From Phorcus lineatus (lineage: Eukaryota; Mollusca; Gastropoda; Trochida; Trochidae), in contig OV121082.1 of assembly GCA_921293015.1 (NCBI GenBank), positions 1 through 64,000 on the forward strand: DNA of 64,000 nt. The letters run 5' to 3'. A program made the position numbers and the translations under genes. Below, one piece after another: positions 1 through 13,589 of the stretch (position 1 is its first letter; each line of letters opens with the position of its first letter). Under the pieces are notes generated by a model, which saw only the letters and a program-made list of their open reading frames with translations, searched no databases and was not told the origin of the DNA.

Positions 1-3000
1 TTTTTTGCATCGTTTGTGTTTGTGGGTTGACCGACTATGTCTAAGGAGCATATACATAGGTCACACGCCTATTTTTGTCGACTTTGATTTCGCGCGTCGA
101 GGGTTACGGGCCGACTAAAATGGCGATTACGTCAAAATTAACGAAAATCGATGAACTTTTTGCATCGTTTGTGTTTGTGGGTTGACCGACTATGTCTAAG
201 GAGCATATACATAGGTCACACGCCTATTTTTGTCGACTTTGATTTTCGCGCGTCGAGGGTTACGGGCCGACTAAAATGGCGATTACGTCAAAATTAACGA
301 AAATCGATGAACTTTTTTGCATCGTTTGTGTTTGTGGGTTGACCGACTATGTCTAAGGAGCATATACATAGGTCACACGCCTATTTTTGTCGACTTTGAT
401 TTTCGCGCGTCGAGGGTTACGGGCCGACTAAAATGGCGATTACGTCAAAATTAACGAAAATCGATGAACTTTTTTGCATCGTTTGTGTTTGTGGGTTGAC
501 CGACTATGTCTAAGGAGCATATACATAGGTCACACGCCTATTTTTGTCGACTTTGATTTTCGCGCGTCGAGGGTTACGGCCCGACTAAAATGGCGATTAC
601 GTCAAAATTAACGAAAATCGATGAACTTTTTTGCATCGTTTGTGTTTGTGGGTTGACCGACTATGTCTAAGGAGCATATACATAGGTCACACGCCTATTT
701 TTGTCGACTTTGATTTTCGCGCGTCGAGGGTTACGGGCCGACTAAAATGGCGATTACGTCAAAATTAACGAAAATCGATGAACTTTTTTGCATCGTTTGT
801 GTTTGTGGGTTGACCGACTATGTCTAAGGAGCATATACATAGGTCACACGCCTATTTTTGTCGACTTTGATTTTCGCGCGTCGAGGGTTACGGGCCGACT
901 AAAATGGCGATTACGTCAAAATTAACGAAAATCGATGAACTTTTTTGCATCGTTTGTGTTTGTGGGTTGACCGACTATGTCTAAGGAGCATATACATAGG
1001 TCACACGCCTATTTTTGTCGACTTTGATTTTCGCGCGTCGAGGGTTACGGGCCGACTAAAATGGCGATTACGTCAAAATTAACGAAAATCGATGAACTTT
1101 TTTGCATCGTTTGTGTTTGTGGGTTGACCGACTATGTCTAAGGAGCATATACATAGGTCACACGCCTATTTTTGTCGACTTTGATTTTCGCGCGTCGAGG
1201 GTTACGGGCCGACTAAAATGGCGATTACGTCAAAATTAACGAAAATCGATGAACTTTTTTGCATCGTTTGTGTTTGTGGGTTGACCGACTATGTCTAAGG
1301 AGCATATACATAGGTCACACGCCTATTTTTGTCGACTTTGATTTTCGCGCGTCGAGGGTTACGGGCCGACTAAAATGGCGATTACGTCAAAATTAACGAA
1401 AATCGATGAACTTTTTTGCATCGTTTGTGTTTGTGGGTTGACCGACTATGTCTAAGGAGCATATACATAGGTCACACGCCTATTTTTGTCGACTTTGATT
1501 TTCGCGCGTCGAGGGTTACGGGCCGACTAAAATGGCGATTACGTCAAAATTAACGAAAATCGATGAACTTTTTTGCATCGTTTGTGTTTGTGGGTTGACC
1601 GACTATGTCTAAGGAGCATATACATAGGTCACACGCCTATTTTTGTCGACTTTGATTTTCGCGCGTCGAGGGTTACGGGCCGACTAAAATGGCGATTACG
1701 TCAAAATTAACGAAAATCGATGAACTTTTTTGCATCGTTTGTGTTTGTGGGTTGACCGACTATGTCTAAGGAGCATATACATAGGTCACACGCCTATTTT
1801 TGTCGACTTTGATTTTCGCGCGTCGAGGGTTACGGGCCGACTAAAATGGCGATTACGTCAAAAATTAACGAAAATCGATGAACTTTTTTGCATCGTTTGT
1901 GTTTGTGGGTTGACCGACTATGTCTAAGGAGCATATACATAGGTCACACGCCTATTTTTGTCGACTTTGATTTTCGCGCGTCGAGGGTTACGGGCCGACT
2001 AAAATGGCGATTACGTCAAAATTAACGAAAATCGATGAACTTTTTTGCATCGTTTGTGTTTGTGGGTTGACCGACTATGTCTAAGGAGCATATACATAGG
2101 TCACACGCCTATTTTTGTCGACTTTGATTTTCGCGCGTCGAGGGTTACGGGCCGACTAAAATGGCGATTACGTCAAAATTAACGAAAATCGATGAACTTT
2201 TTTGCATCGTTTGTGTTTGTGGGTTGACCGACTATGTCTAAGGAGCATATACATAGGTCACACGCCTATTTTTGTCGACTTTGATTTTCGCGCGTCGAGG
2301 GTTACGGGCCGACTAAAATGGCGATTACGTCAAAATTAACGAAAATCGATGAACTTTTTTGCATCGTTTGTGTTTGTGGGTTGACCGACTATGTCTAAGG
2401 AGCATATACATAGGTCACACGCCTATTTTTGTCGACTTTGATTTTCGCGCGTCGAGGGTTACGGGCCGACTAAAATGGCGATTACGTCAAAATTAACGAA
2501 AATCGATGACCTTTTTTGCATCGTTTGTGTTTGTGGGTTGACCGACTATGTCTAAGGAGCATATACATAGGTCACACGCCTATTTTTGTCGACTTTGATT
2601 TTCGCGCGTCGAGGGTTACGGCCCGACTAAAATGGCGATTACGTCAAAATTAACGAAAATCGATGAACTTTTTTGCATCGTTTGTGTTTGTGGGTTGACC
2701 GACTATGTCTAAGGAGCATATACATAGGTCACACGCCTATTTTTGTCGACTTTGATTTTCGCGCGTCGAGGGTTACGGCCCGACTAAAATGGCGATTACG
2801 TCAAAATTAACGAAAATCGATGAACTTTTTTGCATCGTTTGTGTTTGTGGGTTGACCGACTATGTCTAAGGAGCATATACATAGGTCACACGCCTATTTT
2901 TGTCGACTTTGATTTTCGCGCGTCGAGGGTTACGGGCCGACTAAAATGGCGATTACGTCAAAATTAACGAAAATCGATGAACTTTTTTGCATCGTTTGTG

Positions 3001-6000
3001 TTTGTGGGTTGACCGACTATGTCTAAGGAGCATATACATAGGTCACACGCCTATTTTTGTCGACTTTGATTTTCGCGCGTCGAGGGTTACGGGCCGACTA
3101 AAATGGCGATTACGTCAAAATTAACGAAAATCGATGAACTTTTTTGCATCGTTTGTGTTTGTGGGTTGACCGACTATGTCTAAGGAGCATATACATAGGT
3201 CACACGCCTATTTTTGTCGACTTTGATTTTCGCGCGTCGAGGGTTACGGGCCGACTAAAATGGCGATTACGTCAAAATTAACGAAAATCGATGAACTTTT
3301 TTGCATCGTTTGTGTTTGTGGGTTGACCGACTATGTCTAAGGAGCATATACATAGGTCACACGCCTATTTTTGTCGACTTTGATTTTCGCGCGTCGAGGG
3401 TTACGGGCCGACTAAAATGGCGATTACGTCAAAATTAACGAAAATCGATGAACTTTTTTGCATCGTTTGTGTTTGTGGGTTGACCGACTATGTCTAAGGA
3501 GCATATACATAGGTCACACGCCTATTTTTGTCGACTTTGATTTTCGCGCGTCGAGGGTTACGGGCCGACTAAAATGGCGATTACGTCAAAATTAACGAAA
3601 ATCGATGAACTTTTTTGCATCGTTTGTGTTTGTGGGTTGACCGACTATGTCTAAGGAGCATATACATAGGTCACACGCCTATTTTTGTCGACTTTGATTT
3701 TCGCGCGTCGAGGGTTACGGGCCGACTAAAATGGCGATTACGTCAAAATTAACGAAAATCGATGAACTTTTTTGCATCGTTTGTGTTTGTGGGTTGACCG
3801 ACTATGTCTAAGGAGCATATACATAGGTCACACGCCTTTTTTTGTCGACTTTGATTTTCGCGCGTCGTGGGTTACGGGCCGACTAAAATGGCGATTACGT
3901 CAAAATTAACGAAAATCGATGAACTTTTTTGCATCGTTTGTGTTTGTGGGTTGACCGACTATGTCTAAGGAGCATATACATAGGTCACACGCCTATTTTT
4001 GTCGACTTTGATTTTCGCGCGTCGAGGGTTACGGCCCGACTAAAATGGCGATTACGTCAAAATTAACGAAAATCGATGAACTTTTTTGCATCGTTTGTGT
4101 TTGTGGGTTGACCGACTATGTCTAAGGAGCATATACATAGGTCACACGCCTATTTTTGTCGACTTTGATTTTCGCGCGTCGAGGGTTACGGGCCGACTAA
4201 AATGGCGATTACGTCAAAATTAACGAAAATCGATGAACTTTTTTGCTTCGTTTGTGTTTGTGGGTTGACCGACTATGTCTAAGGAGCATATACATAGGTC
4301 ACACGCCTATTTTTGTCGACTTTGATTTTCGCGCGTCGAGGGTTACGGGCCGACTAAAATGGCGATTACGTCAAAATTAACGAAAATCGATGAACTTTTT
4401 TGCATCGTTTGTGTTTGTGGGTTGACCGACTATGTCTAAGGAGCATATACATAGGTCACACGCCTATTTTTGTCGACTTTGATTTTCGCGCGTCGAGGGT
4501 TACGGCCCGACTAAAATGGCGATTACGTCAAAATTAACGAAAATCGATGAACTTTTTTGCATCGTTTGTGTTTGTGGGTTGACCGACTATGTCTAAGGAG
4601 CATATACATAGGTCACACGCCTATTTTTGTCGACTTTGATTTTCGCGCGTCGAGGGTTACGGGCCGACTAAAATGGCGATTACGTCAAAATTAACGAAAA
4701 TCGATGAACTTTTTTGCATCGTTTGTGTTTGTGGGTTGACCGACTATGTCTAAGGAGCATATACATAGGTCACACGCCTATTTTTGTCGACTTTGATTTT
4801 CGCGCGTCGAGGGTTACGGGCCGACTAAAATGGCGATTACGTCAAAATTAACGAAAATCGATGAACTTTTTTGCATCGTTTGTGTTTGTGGGTTGACCGA
4901 CTATGTCTAAGGAGCATATACATAGGTCACACGCCTATTTTTGTCGACTTTGATTTTCGCGCGTCGAGGGTTACGGCCCGACTAAAATGGCGATTACGTC
5001 AAAATTAACGAAAATCGATGAACTTTTTTGCATCGTTTGTGTTTGTGGGTTGACCGACTATGTCTAAGGAGCATATACATAGGTCACACGCCTATTTTTG
5101 TCGACTTTGATTTTCGCGCGTCGAGGGTTACGGGCCGACTAAAATGGCGATTACGTCAAAATTAACGAAAATCGATGAACTTTTTTGCATCGTTTGTGTT
5201 TGTGGGTTGACCGACTATGTCTAAGGAGCATATACATAGGTCACACGCCTATTTTTGTCGACTTTGATTTTCGCGCGTCGAGGGTTACGGGCCGACTAAA
5301 ATGGCGATTACGTCAAAATTAACGAAAATCGATGAACTTTTTTGCATCGTTTGTGTTTGTGGGTTGACCGACTATGTCTAAGGAGCATATACATAGGTCA
5401 CACGCCTATTTTTGTCGACTTTGATTTTCGCGCGTCGAGGGTTACGGGCCGACTAAAATGGCGATTACGTCAAAATTAACGAAAATCGATGAACTTTTTT
5501 GCATCGTTTGTGTTTGTGGGTTGACCGACTATGTCTAAGGAGCATATACATAGGTCACACGCCTATTTTTGTCGACTTTGATTTTCGCGCGTCGAGGGTT
5601 ACGGGCCGACTAAAATGGCGATTACGTCAAAATTAACGAAAATCGATGAACTTTTTTGCATCGTTTGTGTTTGTGGGTTGACCGACTATGTCTAAGGAGC
5701 ATATACATAGGTCACACGCCTATTTTTGTCGACTTTGATTTTCGCGCGTCGAGGGTTACGGGCCGACTAAAATGGCGATTACGTCAAAATTAACGAAAAT
5801 CGATGAACTTTTTTGCATCGTTTGTGTTTGTGGGTTGACCGACTATGTCTAAGGAGCATATACATAGGTCACACGCCTATTTTTGTCGACTTTGATTTTC
5901 GCGCGTCGAGGGTTACGGCCCGACTAAAATGGCGATTACGTCAAAATTAACGAAAATCGATGAACTTTTTTGCATCGTTTGTGTTTGTGGGTTGACCGAC

Positions 6001-7995
6001 TATGTCTAAGGAGCATATACATAGGTCACACGCCTATTTTTGTCGACTTTGATTTTCGCGCGTCGAGGGTTACGGCCCGACTAAAATGGCGATTACGTCA
6101 AAATTAACGAAAATCGATGAACTTTTTTGCATCGTTTGTGTTTGTGGGTTGACCGACTATGTCTAAGGAGCATATACATAGGTCACACGCCTATTTTTGT
6201 CGACTTTGATTTTCGCGCGTCGAGGGTTACGGCCCGACTAAAATGGCGATTACGTCAAAATTAACGAAAATCGATGAACTTTTTTGCATCGTTTGTGTTT
6301 GTGGGTTGACCGACTATGTCTAAGGAGCATATACATAGGTCACACGCCTATTTTTGTCGACTTTGATTTTCGCGCGTCGAGGGTTACGGGCCGACTAAAA
6401 TGGCGATTACGTCAAAATTAACGAAAATCGATGAACTTTTTTGCATCGTTTGTGTTTGTGGGTTGACCGACTATGTCTAAGGAGCATATACATAGGTCAC
6501 ACGCCTATTTTTGTCGACTTTGATTTTCGCGCGTCGAGGGTTACGGGCCGACTAAAATGGCGATTACGTCAAAATTAACGAAAATCGATGAACTTTTTTG
6601 CATCGTTTGTGTTTGTGGGTTGACCGACTATGTCTAAGGAGCATATACATAGGTCACACGCCTATTTTTGTCGACTTTGATTTTCGCGCGTCGAGGGTTA
6701 CGGGCCGACTAAAATGGCGATTACGTCAAAATTAACGAAAATCGATGAACTTTTTTGCATCGTTTGTGTTTGTGGGTTGACCGACTATGTCTAAGGAGCA
6801 TATACATAGGTCACACGCCTATTTTTGTCGACTTTGATTTTCGCGCGTCGAGGGTTACGGGCCGACTAAAATGGCGATTACGTCAAAATTAACGAAAATC
6901 GATGAACTTTTTTGCATCGTTTGTGTTTGTGGGTTGACCGACTATGTCTAAGGAGCATATACATAGGTCACACGCCTATTTTTGTCGACTTTGATTTTCG
7001 CGCGTCGAGGGTTACGGGCCGACTAAAATGGCGATTACGTCAAAATTAACGAAAATCGATGAACTTTTTTGCATCGTTTGTGTTTGTGGGTTGACCGACT
7101 ATGTCTAAGGAGCATATACATAGGTCACACGCCTATTTTTGTCGACTTTGATTTTCGCGCGTCGAGGGTTACGGGCCGACTAAAATGGCGATTACGTCAA
7201 AATTAACGAAAATCGATGAACTTTTTTGCATCGTTTGTGTTTGTGGGTTGACCGACTATGTCTAAGGAGCATATACATAGGTCACACGCCTATTTTTGTC
7301 GACTTTGATTTTCGCGCGTCGAGGGTTACGGGCCGACTAAAATGGCGATTACGTCAAAATTAACGAAAATCGATGAACTTTTTTGCATCGTTTGTGTTTG
7401 TGGGTTGACCGACTATGTCTAAGGAGCATATACATAGGTCACACGCCTATTTTTGTCGACTTTGATTTTCGCGCGTCGAGGGTTACGGGCCGACTAAAAT
7501 GGCGATTACGTCAAAATTAACGAAAATCGATGAACTTTTTTGCATCGTTTGTGTTTGTGGGTTGACCGACTATGTCTAAGGAGCATATACATAGGTCACA
7601 CGCCTATTTTTGTCGACTTTGATTTTCGCGCGTCGAGGGTTACGGGCCGACTAAAATGGCGATTACGTCAAAATTAACGAAAATCGATGAACTTTTTTGC
7701 ATCGTTTGTGTTTGTGGGTTGACCGACTATGTCTAAGGAGCATATACATAGGTCACACGCCTATTTTTGTCGACTTTGATTTTCGCGCGTCGAGGGTTAC
7801 GGGCCGACTAAAATGGCGATTACGTCAAAATTAACGAAAATCGATGAACTTTTTTGCATCGTTTGTGTTTGTGGGTTGACCGACTATGTCTAAGGAGCAT
7901 ATACATAGGTCACACGCCTATTTTTGTCGACTTTGATTTTCGCGCGTCGAGGGTTACGGGCCGACTAAAATGGCGATTACGTCAAAATTAACGAA
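1..7995. repeat. 157-bp satellite array, about 51 head-to-tail copies
   Basis: Successive copies of GCATCGTTTGTG start at 162, 319 and 476, giving a 157-bp unit. The same unit recurs to 7995, where it stops abruptly inside a monomer and unique AT-rich DNA follows. The array runs off the left edge. Copies are almost identical: the recurrent variant is GGGCCGAC versus GGCCCGAC, with rare single changes (an extra A near 1861, C for A near 2510, T changes near 3838 and 3867, GCTTCG near 4246). The monomer holds 14 CpG sites in an AT-rich setting. The apparent 65-codon ORF at 1730-1927 exists only because of the extra A, so I see no coding role. This is a tandem satellite by structure; its chromosomal role (centromeric, subtelomeric or other) cannot be told from here. 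Confidence 0.98.
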
Positions 7996-9000
7996 GTATT
8001 TATAAGTATTTATTATCTTATAGTAAAATTTTGATGTAAATTAACATTATCATGCATTGTGATTGCTGAAGATAACTCTTGGAAATATCAAATAACTTAT
8101 AAAGATTCCTATTAAAGTTAAAATTCGTCTTTAATCTCTTTTTGACTGACTTCAGTTAGGTTTCATTCAATTTACCCATTTTACTACACTACCGATAGTA
8201 AAATCCATATTAGTATATGCGTATGAATCTAAGTGCCATATATGGTATCTTCCGCAAAACATAGTTCTATCTGTCAAGTCGATTAACTAATTACTGTCTG
8301 GTGTACAAGTTCCATTGCGCGTTTATATTAATGGTAAGCCTGACAGCAGTAATCCTTTAAAGTAGCATCAATTCAAAATACTTAATAAGAAAGTTCCCAC
8401 GACTCTTCACAACCTTCATGGTAAACGAATTTGGGTGTTCTTTTTAAACATTTATTTATTCCTCGTTCTTTTTTACTCTGATACATTGAAGTCAACACAA
8501 CTTGGCTCACAGTAGAAAATATTCAAATGCTAATTTTTTATAAAGAAAAGGATTTTTTTATTCTTATATCTGTTTTCCTTCAGCTATTTATCTTTCCTGT
8601 GAAATTAATGGTCTTTAAGGTGAGTACGTGCAGCATTAAAAGCACGTGTTTTCAGGCTCACGACATCGTGGAAGGTTCATTTTCCCGGTTCATTGCGGTT
8701 TGTACATAATTTGTGTTTATCATCATGCACAATGTTTTTGTATCCAAGATTGAAGATGCTGAATAGTTGCTGTTAATGTCAATAAGAGTTAACAGCCAAC
8801 GGGAAAATTTGAGAACCCCAAGACTGAGTATCGAAACATACATTCATATGACGTCATACGCTTTCGCTTTTCATTGATTTTCATATAATATTTGGGTTTT
8901 TTGAACGCACGACTATTTAGATCTATATGATGTACATGCATTAACATTTCTAAATGTTTCTTATACATGTGGCAATTGAAATCCCGTTTGAAATAGAATT

Positions 9001-9001
9001 A

Positions 9002-9058
<57 letters not shown>
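9001..9058. repeat. (TTA)n microsatellite
   Basis: About 19 uninterrupted ATT/TTA triplets. They produce a spurious poly-Tyr reading frame at 8954-9169. Confidence 0.97.
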
Positions 9059-10218
9059 CATTATAACTTTGATAAACGTAGTAATAGTAGCAGTAGTTTA
9101 GCAAAGTTGATCTTGCAATGTACTTATTTTATAGAGTGTAACTTACGTTATATAGTGATGAGAGACTAAAACTTGAAACTAAAATAAAATCGGTTTCACC
9201 TGGTGCTTCGAAACGAAGTGCAGTGTATGGAAATGGGTTAGATGATTGTTCCTTCAAACTTTTATCTTCAATGAGTAATTCGGTGTAGCCCTGTGTCTTT
9301 GTTCGTTTTTTATTTGTTGATCATGCATCATTTGCCAACACCATAAAATCAGAGGCAGACGACATCAATAACTAGCGACATAAGTTCAAGATCTTATGCA
9401 TAATGTTATCGTTTCATATTTCATACAATATGTTACTGAAATGCTTCATGTGTACCGATTTGTGTTTTCGTTCTCGACCGGGTGCAAGGAACATTTTCGT
9501 TACCTTTCTCAAATGAAATTTTGATTAAAAACCAAGGTTCATTTAGAGACGAAATTATCTTCTAAACACGCCCCTTTATAACTAATATTTCAAGATGATT
9601 GCATTTGACTTACAAATTTTCAAAGAGTTCAACCAATCCATCCCTCATCTTTTTCAAAAATTGTGTTATGTAAATTTTTCAGCTGTAAAAAATTCAACCA
9701 AAGATAATGTGCTAATGAAATGAAGAAATATGTTGCCTCGCCCCTTCTACATATCTAGCAAGGCCAGTAGGCAATGTTAGGTCTGTCATGGGAGAAGTGC
9801 GCATGTTCAGCGACTCATCACATACTGACCGCAGCGTGATTAGCACAGTTATTTAAGTGGGGCTAAGTGATCTATTGAGGCTTTTTGGCAACAGATTATG
9901 GGAAAACATATGATAACACAGCCTGAAAAATTAAAAGAATTTCATACAGAAACTTTATTGAGCTAACGTCTCACAATTTTCTAGACTTATTTGTAGCCCC
10001 TTTCATTTTTATTTCAAGGACTATATACACCATATGAATCTGGCTCTTCCAGCGTGCTGAGAACGTGCATGTCGATGTCACTTGCTGCACCTGTCAATCA
10101 TTGCTGCTTGTGAAGCAGCGAGGTAAATTTTTAATTTTGCATTTCTTAACTTGAATTTAGTCTTCAAAAAACGTTTCGATACTTTGATACTTTGAATATA
10201 TATCGTAGGTGTCTTAGG

Positions 10219-10600
10219 TTATAATGCATAGAGGCGGTCGTACCGTAAAGTAAAAAACTGTAACTATGTAGCCCATATGATATCTTAGTTGTTTTATTCT
10301 TGTTCGAGTAACAACTTCTTAGAGTATAAAGGAATATTTGTACCACCTTGTGTGCGTATTCTCAAATAAAAGACAAATTAATTATCCATCAAATGAGGTA
10401 TAATATTTTTTTTATACATAGAGGCGGTCGTACCGTAAAATTAAAAAAAGCGTTACTATATAGCCCATATCTTAGCTTTGTTATTCCTGTTCGAATAACA
10501 ACATCTTACAGTATCAAGGAATAGTTGTATTACCTTGTTCGAATACTCAAATAAAATATATTTTGATCACCTATGCAATGAGAGGTATGTACATAAGAAG
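10219..10600. repeat. Diverged 190-bp tandem duplication
   Basis: The string CATAGAGGCGGTCGTACCGT occurs at 10227 and again at 10417. The flanking sequence (…AGCCCATAT…CTTAG…, …GTATMAAGGAATA…, …ACTCAAATAAAA…) is repeated in the same order with substitutions and small gaps. Two copies, about 190 bp apart. Confidence 0.85.
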
Positions 10601-12986
10601 AGTATCGATTGAGTAGTAGTAGTAGTAGTAGTAGTAGCAGGACCGCATAACTGTATGGATAATTCATGCATTTTCGATGCAATGTTTTCTTAATAGATCC
10701 ATTCGTCGTTATATTTATCACAATTATTTAAATTGGATCATTCATTTTATCCAGATTATCATTTCTGCAATTGCGTTTTTACTGTATGCTTGTTTGCACT
10801 GGCGATAAGGCAATTAAGCCACAGAGAGGATAACAATGGGTGGTTAATGTATATCCCATAATTGTATTCAGATAGGACACAATTCTATGTTACTCTGATG
10901 GAACAACTTCATTGCTGCCATTTTAGTGTTTTACGGGAATATTTTACGATAGCTTCGTTTGATAGAGTGTATCAGAATGCTGGTTTGTTGTGTAGCTGAA
11001 TCCTTATTGCGATTGGCGTGTTATATTATTTTTCCACCTATTTTGTGGACACGATTTAATAAAAACCGCTAAAGCTACAAAAGCCAAACTTGCCAGCCTG
11101 GTAAACCTATGAGAAGAAACTCTAACAAGCTTTTGGGCTTTAACGGGCTAAGCGTTCAAAGGCACAGTAGCGACTTGTAACTCTTTTAAAATGTTATGCA
11201 ATTACATTTTGGAGCAAAAAAGTAAACATAGCAAATTCGTAGCAAGCATAGTTTCGCCGCCATATTGCTTTATTTGCGTTTTTGAAATTTCCGGACCCCA
11301 TACACCTTTGAGAAACTTCTTCTCTGAAGATACTTGCAATTGGGAGCTGAAGAGCACATATATAGCTGAAGCTGAAGCACATTGGAGAAAATTTATCATT
11401 TAATATTTGCAAATTTCTGAATACTTTTCCCCCGGCCACCCTTCAAAGTCCGGTGATATTACTCATGTAACCATATTCAAAGGGAGATAACTCAAGAAGT
11501 TAAGCATAAATTTTCACTTTTTTGCAGGAACGTGGTCGGACAGTCATTTCGGTTCACAATAAACAATCAAAATCTGGAAAAATATCCTTTTTAAAATTTA
11601 CATGGGCTAATTTTTCAAAATGCACTTAGAGATTTAAAACGTCTTGTGAAAGAAGCGTGTTAACAAAACAAACAATAAAGTAAACATGGCGAAATCTTTA
11701 GTGTCATAGTTTTTTCGCATTATCCACTTCTTTGCAATTTTCGCATTATCCACTTCTTTGCAATAATCACAGTTTGGATAGGAGACTTGGTCACATAAAA
11801 CATGCTCTTGTAGCTTAATGCGCGAACCAATGTTCATGAAACTTTCAGGGAAGATTGCTAACATCAATCTGTTTGTACTGGATGTGCCTTTAATTCGCAG
11901 AATCCTCTTGTCGTCGCTTGCGACTATCTTTTTCTTTATACTGACTTATATATATATATGTATACATTCTAGAGAGATAAAAAAATATTAAGTGTTTGTA
12001 CAGCTGTGTATGTTAACTTAGAAATTGAATGCAGTGATTAGGAGATAAAATTGATTTGGTGACAGGAAGACTTGGTACATTTTATATCACGGAACGCAAT
12101 CTCAAGGTGTTCAACCGCGATCAGACTAATTTATCGCTACAGGTACCGGTAAAACATATGCAAAAATCTGTCGGTTTAAGCTGTTTTCCTGTTAATAATA
12201 ATGGTTGTTTGTAGATCATAAAGTCGTGTGCTCGGGTATCGGTTTAAGATTTGCTCGGGGCGTGCTATCAGGCGGGTACCGAAGTTGTCGACATAACGGG
12301 GTCACATATCATATCCTCCACATTTAACCACAAGAAAATGAATGTAAACATAATTGATTCCCCTCTTGTAAGATACAAACACTTAAACCAAAACTGAAAT
12401 GAGATAATCAAATGTGTAATTATTTAATGCACAAAAGTGTTCAGATAAACATGACATTTACTTGAATATCACACAAACAATATATGGGGAAATCCCCATG
12501 AACAAGACATACTCGGTGCACCATGGATCAGTGATAAACAGTATTATGTTGGTTAGTGTAACAATTTTAATAATCACTTTCATCCTTGAATATCACAAGC
12601 GGGTGACTATTTTGTTTTCTCTGTAATAAAAGTGACAGACGTCACACTCTGAGTTCAACAGAGAGGCTTTACAGTGATCAGTGTAGAACAACCGTGCTAA
12701 TACTGCCAGAACTTTGACCAAACATATTCACAGGTGATCAGTCCACACAATTCATGACTTGGTATTTCGGATATCCCTCCAAATCTAAGGGTTCTTGCGC
12801 ATTGTCTCTTTACACATATTACAAATCACCGCGTCACCTATTTTAGTTTCAAAGTATTTACTTAACGACCTTATAAATTATTAAAGGCAGTTTGGGAAAA
12901 TATTCCTTTGGTCGTCATTTACTATAACATGTTTCTGATAAACACAAAAATCATACACATAAACACGATACTAAGGTCAGTCATTA

Positions 12987-13589
12987 TCACACTTTCTTCT
13001 CTACAACAAAGAGTTCGAACTCCCCTGTTGTGCTACGGCGCTTGCTTCCCAGAGAAATGATTTCGGACGGATTAGCTGAGCCAGCATTGCACAGCAAACA
13101 CTCGGTCTCCGGGGGAGCGTTGTCATACTGACTAACGTTGTCCTCCGCGATAAGAACACTGCTCGATCTGGAATTAGGACTATTCAAGTCAGGCACTGGC
13201 AGGGATAAATGGTCTTTAGAAGATGATTTGGAATCATTGTTGAGTTTTTCCTTTGAAGATGCATATTTCTTTTTAACAGACTCCCTGAAAGTGTTCAGTC
13301 TTGACCTGAAGGAGTAGTGTGACGGCGACTCGGCGTCCATACACACATGATTATTGTCTCCAGTCTTTAAGAAGTCCCAGAGGTACCCATCTGTAGAATT
13401 CACATCGCTTGGCGACAGTTCTGGACTCTTTTGATTGTCAACTTTTCGGTTTCCAGATAAAACCCTCCGCCTGAGGGAGTCTGAGTTTGGAATCCGATGA
13501 GAATTAACCCGTCGACAATTTGCTAAGCGGATTTTCCTAACCTCACAGTTTTCGCCTGTCAGCCAGTAAGTCAGCATGTCGCCTTTGCC
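12987..13589 (-). CDS. Gyc76C-like: Gyc76C-like coding exon 21: end of cyclase and disordered tail
   Basis: Acceptor ATTTCAG|GGCAAA to stop TGA. Begins [20 protein letters not shown], the canonical end of the cyclase domain, followed by about 180 residues rich in Ser, Asn, Asp and Arg with no recognisable fold. The protein ends ELFVVEKKV. Long variable tails are known in Gyc76C-type receptors, and this one is probably regulatory. It does not end in a clear class I PDZ ligand. Confidence 0.93.
   Translation of the reverse strand, partial: GKGDMLTYWLTGENCEVRKIRLANCRRVNSHRIPNSDSLRRRVLSGNRKVDNQKSPELSPSDVNSTDGYLWDFLKTGDNNHVCMDAESPSHYSFRSRLNTFRESVKKKYASSKEKLNNDSKSSSKDHLSLPVPDLNSPNSRSSSVLIAEDNVSQYDNAPPETECLLCNAGSANPSEIISLGSKRRSTTGEFELFVVEKKV

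Larger units (their letters stand above)
7996..12986. other. Non-coding stretch between satellite and receptor gene 3' end
   Basis: AT-rich DNA with no credible coding region. It holds a TTA microsatellite, a diverged 190-bp tandem duplication, an AGT microsatellite at 10612-10637 and a short duplication of about 26 bp at 11711-11765 (CGCATTATCCACTTCTTTGC twice). Its right end should contain the 3' UTR of the receptor gene, but I could not identify a clear AATAAA signal on the minus strand near the stop codon. Small ORFs here are random or repeat-derived. Confidence 0.7.

Noticed and set aside
1..7995. Centromere-type CENP-B box in the 157-bp unit
   Set aside because: The nearest match, around TTTCGCGCGTCGAGGG, lacks the required A and CGGG positions.
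8954..9169. Poly-Tyr ORF
   Set aside because: Direct translation of a TTA microsatellite.
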